Assembly (NCBI GenBank): GCA_949358305.1
Contig: OX442315.1
Coordinates: 3,720,001-3,784,000, forward strand
DNA from: Strigamia acuminata
Taxonomy: Eukaryota > Arthropoda > Chilopoda > Geophilomorpha > Linotaeniidae
DNA: 64,000 nt
Direction of reading: 5' to 3'
Shown piece by piece: positions 34,901 through 43,847 of this stretch. Under the pieces are notes generated by a model, which ran no database searches, was not told where the DNA came from, and saw only the letters and a list, made by a program, of their open reading frames with translations. Position numbers and translations under genes: made by a program. Numbering within the stretch: the stretch's first letter is position 1; each line of letters opens with the position of its first letter.

Positions 34901-36665
34901 GCTAATTAGACATTTTCTTTAATTATTTCACTTTATTTACAACATCGTCTGCAATTTAACCCGTAGTTTTTCTACTTTTGTCTGCTGCAATCAATGAATT
35001 CGATGGATCCTAATTAATCCTGAATTTTCACCCGAAGCCACTAATAAATGCGATCCGAAGTTTGGACTCCAAGCCACCTGAAATTAGGATTAAAATTAGA
35101 TTAAAATTAGATTAAAATAATATTAATTTTTAATCTCCACTCACTTTATTAATGGATGCAATTTCAAACGAACGAAGATCAGATGAGGTCATTGTATTTG
35201 CGTGAGTTAATCGCGTAATTTCGTCCTGGGGTATTAAATTATTTGATATCTAATAAAAAATACAATTAAAATGCATGAAATCGCTAAGAAGTAATAGAAT
35301 ACTCGAGAGGTAACAGAAGTAAATAAACTAAAGTACCATAAAATATTCATTTACTTCCACCAATTCAATAAAACGAGTCTCTAGATTTTTACCGGTACGT
35401 TATCCATAAAAACTATTCCGTAATCCGTGACCGCGTCTCTTTATAAGACTCAGATGTCTTCTCTGGCGTTCGTTTGGCTGGATCGCAAGAATCGGCCGTC
35501 GATTGATCACTTCGAACATCTTGAGCTGAATTATCTGCTGAATTTTTCGACGAATTTGTCTCTATTTTGTCACCCAGATCGGACTCTAGCGTCTTTAGAT
35601 TGCAAACATTTGTTCTATAAATTGGCTGCAATTAAAAAAAATATACATTTTAATTTCAATCAATATTAACTAGAAATATATTCCTTACGAATCGTTTTCT
35701 CGATATCCTTTTCTAATTACCAACGCCGTGCAGAAGTTGGGTCAAAACTGTGCCCACTACTTCACCATTCGAATCGCAAGTAGCCGTACAATTTAGCCAA
35801 TCATTAACGGACACTTGCTACAAAGAAAAAATGTAAACATAAATTTCAATAATAATTTAACAAGTAAGGATAAAATTACCCAAATGGAGCAGTTATGTGC
35901 TGCTATACATCACGAGCCATTACCGAAATAGCCCTTCTCCACAAACCTTAGATTCGTTCGCCATAAACTAAAAACAAAATTTTGGTTCAAATATGTACCG
36001 ATGAAAGAAAATATAAAAATGAATAAATTTGACACGTTACAAGTCCATTTATAAAAGTAAACTACCTAAATTTCGACCAAGTCGAAAGGAATCCTGGTCG
36101 AAGTGAATCCCGGTCGAGATAAATCCTGGTCGCAAAGAATCCTAGTCGATAAAATTCCAGGTCGCAATCCAACCGGTCGAAAAGAATCCTGGTCGCAAAC
36201 AATCCTGATCGGAAACAATCCTGGTCGCAAACAATCCGGTCGAGAAAAATCCGGTCGCAAAAAATCCGGTCGAAAAAAAACGCGGTCGAAAGGAATCCGA
36301 GTCGAAAATATTCTACCCTGCCAATTTAATGCCTAGCTATGATGCATCCGGTGGAAATGGCAATTCGAGGATCCACATAACTGCTCAGAATCCCACCTAG
36401 GTTCATAAAAAAGCCTTGGCCCATGACACCCAAGTTTTGAATCCAGATCAAATCGCTGGCACTGACATTCCGATTAAAGCCAAACTCGTGTAAGTAGGAA
36501 GTGATGTATGGGATCATATTTCCTAGATTGATGCAAAGTAATTAATTTTGGTTGGTAAATTGGTACCGACTACTCACCATTTGTGTACATATTTCCCAAG
36601 GTAAAGTGCACTAACATACTTCCACACAACACCAGAAAACGCCGGGGTGAACATTTCTTTTCCAT
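22791..36665 (-). CDS. Major facilitator transporter, OFA/pyruvate-carrier-like (copy A)
   Basis: Ten minus-strand exons join in frame to 1251 nt (416 aa): 36665-36578, 36522-36333, 29345-29219, 29153-29026, 28973-28804, 28706-28627, 23443-23321, 23256-23047, 22990-22891 and 22825-22791. The product fits a 12-helix MFS protein of the oxalate:formate antiporter/monocarboxylate type, often annotated in invertebrates as apicoplast pyruvate carrier-like. Telling segments are LVHFTLGNMYTNGNMIPY, SYVDPRIAISTGC, FTYGFLTGVGMGIAYMPP, FPNDKALITGLILGALG, RVPNTFLLLGG, RQFYVLWATCFF, SIFNASGRILWGFLMDK and KFGLKYAGINYGLVF. The substrate cannot be told from sequence. All introns are GT-AG except the second, whose donor is GC (AG|GCATTA). 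Intron 2 is about 7 kb and intron 6 about 5.2 kb; both are filled with repeats and captured DNA. No stops or frameshifts. An inverted defective copy B lies at 42241-44867. Confidence 0.85.
23590..24030. repeat. 20-bp TTGACTGTTTTGGCCAAAAA minisatellite, array 1
   Basis: About 21 copies of TTGACTGTTTTGGCYAAAAA with an exact 20-bp period, in transporter A intron 6. Each unit has the self-complementary core TTTTGGCCAAAA. The array is interrupted on its right by an LTR starting at 24032. Confidence 0.93.
24032..24602 (+). mobile_element. LTR of a third retroelement, plus leader fragment
   Basis: The segment starts TGTGACCG and ends CTCTCACA. It contains a TATA box (CTATAAAAGGCCC near 24199) and AATAAAG at about 24489, and is followed two bases later by a candidate primer-binding site. 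The order matches the promoter and polyadenylation layout of an LTR. It sits inside the 20-bp minisatellite. I found no second copy and no gag or pol nearby, so it is a lone 5' LTR with part of the internal leader. Confidence 0.7.
24604..24621 (+). promoter_or_regulatory. Candidate tRNA primer-binding site
   Basis: TGGTGGCCCGTCCTGGGA lies two bases after the LTR end. It begins TGG, as expected for pairing with a tRNA CCA end. The tRNA is not identified. Confidence 0.6.
24622..26100. other. Non-coding internal remnant in transporter A intron 6
   Basis: No retroviral domains and no conserved ORF. Probably untranslated leader of the LTR fragment followed by unrelated intronic DNA. Short open frames here have no recognisable similarity. 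Confidence 0.35.
26480..28100. repeat. Diverged satellite, period about 180 bp
   Basis: A recurring block (a variant of GACCGCGTGG, then GCCGCGAAAAC, a CGATCGTTTT motif and a GGTAAAA..CCACAAA motif) can be followed at about 26930, 27121, 27315, 27495, 27679, 27850 and 28030. Spacings are 171-194 bp. Copies are strongly diverged. No gene is present; short open frames on both strands are fragments of the repeat. Confidence 0.65.
28305..28390. repeat. 20-bp TTGACTGTTTTGGCC minisatellite, array 2
   Basis: Four copies of the same 20-bp unit as at 23590-24030, in the same transporter intron. Single related units follow at about 28462 in the opposite orientation. Confidence 0.88.
29395..29640 (+). 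repeat. Left arm, TCGACCAGGAAAATTT array
   Basis: About 12 imperfect units of TTTTCGACCAGGAAAA; the opposite orientation forms the right arm at 36068-36310. Open frames through it on both strands (S/T/R/F-rich) are repeat translations. Confidence 0.85.
29883..30068 (+). pseudogene. ICMT: ICMT last exon, captured fragment
   Basis: After a TTTCTAATTGCAG acceptor, 61 codons and a TAA encode the C-terminus of isoprenylcysteine carboxyl methyltransferase: IVLCNPICLIGYTIASWNFF, then RIHEEEFILLNFFGQDY and VPTGLSFI. These match the conserved cofactor-binding R..EE..L and FG.EY..Y...VPTG blocks. The reading frame is intact and AATAAA strings follow, but the upstream exons that hold most of the enzyme are missing. 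It is therefore a gene fragment inside the foldback-like unit and cannot make an enzyme alone. Confidence 0.85.
31927..31992. repeat. (CA)n microsatellite
   Basis: About 33 CA dinucleotides with two CCCA interruptions. Confidence 0.95.
32474..32564. repeat. 39-bp inverted repeat hairpin
   Basis: Two 39-bp arms (32474-32512 and 32526-32564) are complementary with one mismatch around a 13-nt loop. The left arm begins AATAATTTGACGCGCTATCT. It may be the end of a small foldback repeat or a precursor hairpin; nothing decides between these. Confidence 0.8.
33428..34740 (+). pseudogene. AAR2: AAR2 splicing factor, intron-containing pseudogene
   Basis: AAR2 is a U5 snRNP assembly factor that holds PRP8. 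Exons are approximately 33428-33609, 33684-33784, 33844-33978, 34036-34215 and 34291-34740. Conserved blocks are plain: MDPDVAKTLFREG, VKMIPLGIHFVYYS, LDKHLGAYPYDNWKKWI, PGTEIRFS, DILGELQMAFICFILGQVYD and EIPRDFFVDIVSRENFL. Three lesions break it: a TAG at 33542-33544 where the family has tryptophan, a TAA at 33733-33735, and a one-base insertion near 34670 that stops the frame at 34686-34688 although the normal tail (to TGA 34738-34740) is readable in the next frame. AATAAA follows at about 34748. Introns are retained, so this is a DNA-level copy, not a retrocopy. Confidence 0.88.
34991..35955 (-). pseudogene. GTF3C2: GTF3C2-like (TFIIIC subunit) 3' exons, degraded
   Basis: Minus-strand exons at about 35945-35880, 35817-35689, 35625-35393, 35249-35145 and 35077-34991 encode the C-terminal WD40 part of a TFIIIC110-like protein. 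Blocks are SVNDWLNCTATCDSNGEVVG, KRFPIYR, INKVAWSPNFGSHLLVAS and the ending GENSGLIRIH. The last two exons are open, but the first two carry in-frame stops (a TGA before CIAAHN and a TAG before the KRISRKRF segment), and the third changes frame before its donor. The 5' half of the gene is absent. It is convergent with AAR2, the stop codons about 250 bp apart, as if a piece of an ancestral locus had been copied whole. The gene name is moderately certain. Confidence 0.6.
36068..36310 (-). repeat. Right arm, inverted TCGACCAGG array
   Basis: About 14 units of the left-arm repeat in the opposite orientation, such as AATCCTGGTCGCAAAC and AATCCGGTCGAAA, ending beside transporter A exon 2. Confidence 0.85.
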
Positions 36666-37016
36666 TTTTTGTTTGGTCTCGTCGTGTTTAACAGCAAAAA
36701 TGTAGTGTGGAGTCAAGCAGATCGTATTAGATCCGCTAGCTTGTAATAATAACCAGGAAGATAATTTACTGCATGTGATGTTTCTGTCCTTTCTTCTATG
36801 TGGGTTCGTGTTGGTTAATGAAAACCAACAGAGAAATAAATGTAGTCTCTTTTTGGGCACAATATATTTAGATGTTTACTCTTTCGAAACAAACATATGA
36901 TTTCTGTCGGCCCTGTGGTCCCCTGGGCAGGTTATTATCGTCTTCGTCCTCATCTATAAGTGGTTGCGCAACGTCTTCGACCACCTCTGTGGCCACAACA
37001 TTAGCACCAGGGTTGT

Positions 37017-37327
37017 TTCTGGGCCCATTTTGGGAATTTCAACAGGACAACGCACCGATCCACATTGCGCGAACAACATTTCAGTGGTTTTTGGCCAATG
37101 GAGTGCAAGTAATGGAGTGGCCAGCATGTTCCCCTGACTTGAATCCCATAGAAAACATATGGGGAATACTTGCCAGATCAGTATATCAACGAGGAAAGCA
37201 ATATGAATCAATTGAGGAGTTAAAACTTGCAATTATGGTGAAATGGGAAATGCAAAATCGAGTCAATTCCAAGCATAACAGAATGATTAATGTTATTGAA
37301 AAAAAAGGTGGTTCAATAGGTTATTAA
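37017..37327 (+). pseudogene. Tc1-family transposase, C-terminal fragment
   Basis: Residues FWEFQQDNAPIHIARTTFQW, then WPACSPDLNPIENIWGILAR, are the second catalytic Asp and the DLNPIE region with the catalytic Glu of Tc1 transposases. The N-terminal helix-turn-helix and the first Asp are missing. Upstream, sequence shared with the inverted transporter copy (36872-37016 against about 41860-42040) stops here, so the fragment marks an insertion point. Confidence 0.85.
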
Positions 37328-37790
37328 AAATAAAAAATTTAATAGAAACCAAATGTGGATTTATAATTATGCAACACCTAAAAATTACATTTTTGCTATA
37401 ACAATATAACTTCTTAAAAAATCTCGTAAAAACACATGTTATAATCAAACAGTATAAAGAATTTTATTGTTGGGAAGAATGTTTGGCTGTAACACAAAAT
37501 TTGTGGGTGGATTTATAATTATGAAAGCACCTTAAATCAATCTGAGCACCTGTAAACATTTGAATGCTTAGAATTCATATTGAACAATAGAAGTTGGTTG
37601 TTTTTAAACTTTAAAAAATTTAATCAGAAATAGAAACAAATACATAAGTATGCATAAAATACATGTGGAAAAATTTTTATATTTCATTTACAATGCAAGA
37701 ACGTAAAGTACAAACAGGTAAAAGTGTTTTAAAATTCAAAATAAACGGAGAAAAATATACAGAATGAACAAAACAAACGTTTTTAAATTT
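37328..37790. other. Tc1 3' end and zinc-finger 3' flank
   Basis: A GGATTTATAATTATG motif recurs at 37355 and 37507 and may mark the Tc1 end. From about 37540 the sequence matches the 3' flank of zinc-finger copy 3 (46205-46460), so it belongs to the duplicated zinc-finger block. Confidence 0.45.
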
Positions 37791-38984
37791 CTATTCCTGC
37801 TTAAAATGCTTTTTTCCTGTATGGGTTAAAAGATGTCTTCTTAAATTCCCACTGTTATTGCAAGAATAAGCACACAAAAGACACTTAAAAGGTTTTTCTC
37901 CTGTATGGGTTAAAAGATGTCCTTTTAAGGTCCCATTTTGAATGCAAGAATAATCACACAGATGGCACTTGAATGGTTTTTCTCCAGTATGGGTTAATAA
38001 ATGTGTTTTTAGAGTTCCACTTTGAACCGCAGAATAATCACACAAGTGGCACTTGAATGGCTTTTCTCCAGTGTGGGTTAATAAATGTCTTTTTAAATTT
38101 TCTCTTTTACTGCAGGAATAGTCACACAAATGACACTTGAATGGCTTTTCTCCAGTGTGGGTTAATAGATGTTCCTTTAAACGTTCACGACGACTCGAAC
38201 AATAATCACACAAATGACACTTGAATGGCTTTTCTCCAGTGTGGGTTAATAGATGTTCCTTTAAACGTTCACGACGACTCGAACAATAATCACACAAATG
38301 ACACTTGAATAGTTTTTCTCCAGTCTGGGTTAATAGGTGACTTCTTAAATCCCCACTTCGATTGCAAGAATAATCACACAAATGGCACTTGAATGGTTTT
38401 TCTCCTGAATGGGTTAATAGATGACTTTTTAAATTTCCATTTTGACTGGAACAGTAATCACACAAATGGCACTTGAATGGTTTTTCTCCAATATGGATTA
38501 ATAAATGTGATTTTAGAGTTCCACTTTGAGCCGAGGAATAATCACACAAGTGGCACTTGAATGGTTTTTCTCCAGTATGGATTAATAAATGTGATTTTAG
38601 AGTTCCACTTTGAGCCGAGGAATAATCACACAAGTGGCACTTGAATGGTTTTTCTCCTGTGTGGGTTAATAGATGGACTTTTAAATGCCCATTACGAGTA
38701 GAACAATAATCACACAAATGGCACTTGAATGGTTTTTCTCCTGAATGGGTTAATAAATGTCTTTTTAAACTCCCACTTTGATTGTAACAATAATCACACA
38801 AATGGCACTTGAATGGTTTTTCTCCTGTGTGAATTCGCATGTGGACAGTCATACAAGTTTTAAGTCGAAATGAAAGTGAACACACTTGACCAGTGTGTTT
38901 AAGCATGTGCTGTTGCAATAAGTACACGTATGAACACGAATAATCACACAGGTTGCATTCGTAATCCTCACGTGTTCTCTTCAT
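37791..38984 (-). CDS. C2H2 zinc-finger protein, copy 1 (397 aa)
   Basis: From the MKRTREDY start this is a tandem C2H2 array: one CNLCDYSCSYVYLLQQH finger, a damaged second finger, then 12 regular fingers with CHLCDYS and HTGEKPFK linkers. Such arrays normally bind DNA in the nucleus. Helix positions vary between fingers (QSGSLKR, RNGHLKV, RRERLKE, KRENLKR), while frameworks are nearly identical, showing recent finger duplication; two adjacent QSGTLKS fingers and two RRERLKE fingers are exact repeats. Compared with copies 2 and 4, eight residues containing the first cysteine of finger 2 are missing in frame, and one finger ends LLTQ instead of LLTH. An acceptor (TTTATTTCAG) lies about 25 bp before the ATG, so an upstream untranslated exon is likely. 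Head-to-head with copy 2. Confidence 0.85.
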   Translation of the reverse strand: MKRTREDYECNLCDYSCSYVYLLQQHMLKHTGQVCSLSFRLKTCMTVHMRIHTGEKPFKCHLCDYCYNQSGSLKRHLLTHSGEKPFKCHLCDYCSTRNGHLKVHLLTHTGEKPFKCHLCDYSSAQSGTLKSHLLIHTGEKPFKCHLCDYSSAQSGTLKSHLLIHIGEKPFKCHLCDYCSSQNGNLKSHLLTHSGEKPFKCHLCDYSCNRSGDLRSHLLTQTGEKLFKCHLCDYCSSRRERLKEHLLTHTGEKPFKCHLCDYCSSRRERLKEHLLTHTGEKPFKCHLCDYSCSKRENLKRHLLTHTGEKPFKCHLCDYSAVQSGTLKTHLLTHTGEKPFKCHLCDYSCIQNGTLKGHLLTHTGEKPFKCLLCAYSCNNSGNLRRHLLTHTGKKHFKQE

Positions 38985-40312
38985 TTTTTTTACTTCAGCG
39001 ACTGTAGTCTGAAATAAAAAAATTAATAAATAATTAGGTTCAAAAACGATTAACTTAATTGGACACACTTGGTATGTACTTGTATATACTCTGAACAGAA
39101 AAAATGAGGTCGGAGCAATGGAGCATTGCTGCTAATGGCATTGTCAGGCGAGTTAGGCCTAACGTTCGATGCACGATTGTGCCGAACTTTATAAACCGGA
39201 AAAAAATCCAATAATACCTCCAAAAAATGTGATTTATCTAATTTCCTATCTTTACCTTAATCTGCTTACACTTTGGAACCTTTCAAACATAATAAACATG
39301 CACTTAATCGCGGATGAACGAAAAAGTGCGATACATCAGAATACAATAAGATAAAGCAAACGGCGGTTGCCATAGAAACTATAAGTGCATATTAGCGCCG
39401 ACTAGTGACAATAATTGAACTAATCACAATACAACAAAGGCACAATCACAACAAATTGAATACCGGGTTCGGATGTTGTAACGCTCCACCTACTAGTAGT
39501 TGCCTAGAAGAAACCACAAGAATTTGCGATTTCGGACGACTCTATCTGTTGTCAAATGCGAATCGTTTTTAATCTGCTAAAATGGTTTATCTTAAACGTT
39601 GGAAATTGCTCGTTTTACAACCTTTAAGTTAATCTTTATTTCAAAGCGAATAAAAATAATCGTTGCTTCACTGCAATGCTTCGAAATAATTGCTGGTTCT
39701 AAAACTAGAAATTTCAATTTCATATGAAATAAACACACCTGAAAATAAATGACATTTTATTCATGAAATAAAAATTGTTGAAAAGTGAATTTTTTTAGGT
39801 TTGTTCTTATCTATTTTCAATTAAATTAAAGCATTTGCAATGTGCATTCAATTTGTAGTGTAATAGTGTTTGTGCCTTTGTTGTATTGTGTTTAGTTCAA
39901 ATATCGTCACTAGTCGGCGCTTTTATGCATTTATGTTTCTATGGCAACCGCTGTATTGTATTTGGTTGTATCGCACTTTTGCGTTCATCCTCGATTAAAT
40001 GCATGTTGATTACGTTTGAAAGGATCCAAAGTGTAAGCAGATTAAGGTAAAGATAGGAGAATAGATAAATCACATTTTTTTGGGGTTATTATGGGATTTT
40101 TTTTTAATGAAGTTCGGCGCAATCGTGCATCGAACGTTAGGCCTAACTCACCTAACTGAATTCGAACCATTAGCGGCGATGCTCGACCTCGTTTTTTCTG
40201 TTCAGAGTATATAAATACCAATATTATTTAAAGTGTGTCCAATTAAATTAATCGTTTTCAAACTTTATTAATTTTTGTTTATTTCAGACTACCGTCGTTG
40301 AAGTAAAAAAAA
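38985..40312. promoter_or_regulatory. Inverted-repeat bidirectional upstream region of zinc-finger copies 1 and 2
   Basis: The flanks of the two genes mirror each other: 39140-39300 and 39990-40170 are inverted copies (shared GAGTTAGGCCTAACGTTCGA, itself partly palindromic). The centre of symmetry is near 39655. Each side must hold a promoter and 5' exon; none can be defined exactly. Confidence 0.55.
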
Positions 40313-41083
40313 ATGAAGAGAACACGTGAGGATTACAATTGCAACCTGTGTGATTATTCGTGTCCATACGTGTACTTATTGCAACAGCACATGCTTAAAC
40401 ACACTGGTGAAAAGCCTTTCAAATGTCAAATGTGTTCACTTTCATTTCGACTTAAAACTTGTATGACTGTCCACATGCGAATTCACACCGGAGAAAAACC
40501 ATTCAAGTGCCATTTGTGTGATTATTGTTCGAGTCGTCGTGAACGTTTAAAGGAACATGTATTAACCCACACAGGAGAAAAACCATTCAAGTGCCATTTG
40601 TGTGCTTATTCTTCGGTTCGTAGTGGGGATTTAAAAGTCCACCTATTAACCCACACAGGAGAAAAACCGTTCAAGTGCCATTTGTGTGCTTATTCTGCGG
40701 TTCATAGTGGGCATTTAAGAAGACATCTATTAACCCACACAGGAGAAAAACCCTTCAAGTGTCATTTGTGTGATTATTTTGGCAATCAAAATGGGGATTT
40801 AAGAAGACATCTATTAACCCATACTGGAGAAAAACCATTTAAGTGCCATTTGTGTGATTATTCCTGTAGTGAAAGAGGAAATTTAAGAAGACATCTTTTA
40901 ACCCATACTGGAGAAAAACCGTTCAAGTGTCATTTGTGTGATTATTGTTCGAGTCGTCGTGAATGTTTAAAGGAACATCTTTTAACCCATACTGGAGAAA
41001 CACCGTTCAAGTGTCATTTGTGTGATTATTGTTGTAATCAAAGTGGGCATTTAAGAAAACATCTTTTAACCCACACAGGATAA
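40313..41083 (+). CDS. C2H2 zinc-finger protein, copy 2 (256 aa)
   Basis: Same start (MKRTREDYNC) and framework as copy 1, with nine complete fingers: CPYVYLLQQH, the CQMCSLSFRLKTCMTVH finger, then helices RRERLKE, RSGDLKV, HSGHLRR, QNGDLRR, ERGNLRR, RRECLKE and QSGHLRK. The protein stops right after the last HTG. In copies 1 and 3 the corresponding tail continues KKHFKQE, so copy 2 has gained an earlier TAA. Preceded by a TTTATTTCAG acceptor as in the other copies. Probably a nuclear DNA-binding protein; target unknown. Confidence 0.85.
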   Translation: MKRTREDYNCNLCDYSCPYVYLLQQHMLKHTGEKPFKCQMCSLSFRLKTCMTVHMRIHTGEKPFKCHLCDYCSSRRERLKEHVLTHTGEKPFKCHLCAYSSVRSGDLKVHLLTHTGEKPFKCHLCAYSAVHSGHLRRHLLTHTGEKPFKCHLCDYFGNQNGDLRRHLLTHTGEKPFKCHLCDYSCSERGNLRRHLLTHTGEKPFKCHLCDYCSSRRECLKEHLLTHTGETPFKCHLCDYCCNQSGHLRKHLLTHTG

Positions 41084-41640
41084 AAAGCATTTTAAGCAGG
41101 AATAGAAATTTAAAAACGTTCGTTTCATACATTGTTTATAATTCTTAAATTTATACGCTATTTTTGGTTTTGTTTGTGCATTTCACTTTTTAGAGTAACA
41201 AACGTATTACTTTGAATTCTTTTCAAGCTGAATGTATATTTTTTTCTTGGTTTATTTTCAATTTTAAAACATGTTCTTGCATTGTAATTGAAATGTAAAA
41301 ATTTTCAATTTTAAAACATGTTCTTGCATTGGTAATTGAAATGTAAAAATTTGTTTCACTTTCACGTTTTTGTATGTTCTGAATTAAATTTTATACTTTG
41401 AAAACAAGCAATTTCCAACGTACATGATGATTACATTTAGCTATAGGTGCTCAAATTGATATTATTGCAAATATTAATTTTGATGCTTAGGCGAAACACT
41501 AAAAGTTTAATTTGTACAAATCACTTTCCGTAACTTGTGTGATCGGCGAGACGAGCACGACATGCAGTGGAAAGGGTTGGGCTACTTCGGGCTATAAATC
41601 TTTTAGATAGTCGACTTCTCCCGACCACACTATACCAAAC
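41084..41640. other. 3' flank of zinc-finger copy 2
   Basis: AT-rich, with a short local duplication of TTTTAAAACATGTTCTTGCA at about 41262 and 41310. No gene seen. Confidence 0.4.
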
Positions 41641-41756
41641 ACCCACTATTTTTTAAAATACTCACCCATAGTGACCTAGGGCCCCTAATATTGACCTAAA
41701 CCCCCCTAATATTGACCTAAAACCCCTAATATTGACCTTAGGGCCCCTAATATAAA
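41641..41756. repeat. CCCCTAATATTGACCTAAAA repeat
   Basis: Four imperfect copies of a roughly 20-24-bp unit, just before the inverted transporter block. Confidence 0.75.
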
Positions 41757-42592
41757 CGGTGATGCGTACAGGGCGCGACATTGCGAATGATGTGTGCGAC
41801 AGCAAGATTTGGCACTACGGTGCACGGTCAACCGGCGGCTGAGCGCGCTGCTACGCGCCTTGCTAATGTTGTGGCCACAGAAGTGGTCGAAGTCGTTGCG
41901 CAACCACCTGTGGATGATGACAAGGACAATGATAACCTGCCCAGGGGACCACAGGGCCTGTGTGTTGTCTGCCTCCAGGTCGACAGAAATCATATGTTTG
42001 TATCAGTTGCTGCTGGCTTTCGAAAGAATAAACATCTAAATATTTGTGCCCAAAAAGAGACTACATTTATTTCTCCATTGGTTTTCATTAACCAAGACGA
42101 ACCCACATAGAAGAAAGGACAGAAACATCACATGCAGTAAATTATCTTCCTGGTTATTATTACAAGCTGGCGGATCTAATACGATCTGCTTGACTCCACA
42201 CTACATTTTTGCTGTTAAACACGACGAGACCAAACAAAGAATGGAAAAGAAATACTCACCCCGACGTTTTCTGGTGTTGTGTGGAAGTATGTTAGTGCAC
42301 TTCACCTTGGGAAATATGTACACCAATGGTGAGTAGTCGGTACCAATTTACCAACCAAAATTAATTACTTTGCATTAACCTAGGAAATATGATCCCATAC
42401 ATCACTTCCTACTTCCACGAGTTTGGCTTTAATCGCAACGTGAGTGCCAGCGATTTGATCTGGATTCAAAACTTGGGTGTCATGGGCCAAGGCTTTTTTA
42501 TGAACCTAGGTGGGATTCTGAACAGTTATGTGGATCCTCGAATTGCCATTTCCACCGGTTTGGTGTCAAATTTGATTGATTGAGAATTGTAT

Positions 42593-42744
42593 TGTCATGG
42601 GCTTCCGTAGAAAGGCCATTGGTCAAGGGAGTGACCATGACTGGGGTTCCCCTAGTGAGGGGAGTTTGAATAATTGAATAAAACACTTGTTAAGTTACCT
42701 TTAAGCCTACAAGTCCTGTTTGCATTTATTCCATTAATACTACA
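42593..42744. mobile_element. 152-bp solo-LTR-like insertion in transporter copy B
   Basis: Starts TGTCATGGGC, ends AATACTACA and contains AATAAAACA. It is absent from the same place in copy A. It is flanked by AGAATTGTAT (42583-42592) and AGAATTTTAT (42745-42754), and copy A has a single AGAATTGTAT there, so the insertion and its duplicated target are clear. The 10-bp duplication is longer than usual for LTR elements, so another class is possible. Confidence 0.65.
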
Positions 42745-43329
42745 AGAATTTTATTCTGCAGATATTTCGCTGATTTGCAGTTAATTCGTAGAGTTCCGAA
42801 TACGTTTCTGCTGTTGGGAGGAATCACTGTTTTGATACAATTGCTCGCTTATTTGTTGATATGGTTTGGGAATGTTAGAATAAGCGAGGATACTAGTGTG
42901 GATGTTCGGTGTTCTAGCACTAGGGAGAACGGTAAGCAGAAATTAAATTATCATGGTGGGTTGTTATTTGTTATTTTTAACAGATACCGTAGTGAAATGT
43001 CGATCGTTTACTCCTCGGCAAATGTTATGCGATCGTCAGTTTTATGTTTTGTGGGCTACGTGCTTTTTTAACATTCAGATTATTTGTTTTACGAATGCTA
43101 TGTACAAGGTATGTTGCCAATATTAATGTCAGTGTAGCAAGAATCGGGTTAGGACACGCACGAACACACACGGGCGGATCCGGAAACCATACGAGGGGGT
43201 GGCCATTTTGGTTCGATTTTTTTGTGAACGAAGAATTGAATGTTTTCGACCAAATATTCAAATTTAAGCCCAAAAGAATTTATTATGAGGGCAAAATAAT
43301 TTATTTTTAGGCTTAAACGTATAATTTTT

Positions 43330-43425
43330 GCCAAAACAGTCAAGTTTTTGCCAAAACAGTCAATTTTTGGCCAAAGCAGTCGATTTTTGGCTCAAACAGT
43401 CGATTTTTCCCCAAAACAGTCGGTT
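43330..43425. repeat. 20-bp minisatellite, array 3 (opposite orientation)
   Basis: About five copies of TTTTTGGCCAAAACAGTCAA/TCGAT, the complement of the array 1 unit, in transporter copy B. Confidence 0.85.
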
Positions 43426-43847
43426 TTCTGTTGTATATTTACGGTTAGATGCAACTGACTCGTTATCATGTAATGTTACGAATGGTCAACCAATTGATTT
43501 CGATTTTTAACCCATACGCTGGATTTGTACCGCAATTGGTTGTGTCAACGTGATAACGTGCGACCCCGTCGTCTGCTCGTTGAGCGACGATCGTTTAGTT
43601 ATGTTTTGTATTGTTTATTGATTACTTTAGTCTTCATTTATATTGTACAGAACAAATCAATGCTTGTTGCTATTGATTTGTCCTATTGTTATACTTTGTA
43701 CGGTTTGAGAGCAATTTAGCCTCAAACCCGGTTGTTGTTTATGTTTTCATGTGATTAAAACATGGCGGGCGCGAAGTGCGAGCTCCCCGCACATTTTAAA
43801 TGTGTTTCACTTTTATTCCGATGTCTCCTGGCCTCCGCGGACTTATC

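Larger units (their letters stand above)
29386..36330. mobile_element. Foldback-like unit carrying three host-gene fragments
   Basis: The two ends are inverted relatives: the left AATTTAATGGCGAGGAGGAA and the inverted right end ATTAAATTGGCAGGGTAGAA both run into AATATTTTCGAC. Each then continues as an array of a TTTTCGACCAGGAAAA-type unit of about 16 bp (left 29395-29640, right 36068-36310). Between the arms lie an ICMT last exon, AAR2 and the 3' exons of GTF3C2, each gene cut or broken. Long terminal inverted repeats made of short tandem units are the mark of Foldback elements; that this is one unit is my inference. No transposase was seen and no target-site duplication was found. It lies in transporter A intron 2, touching the exon 2 splice site. 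Confidence 0.55.
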
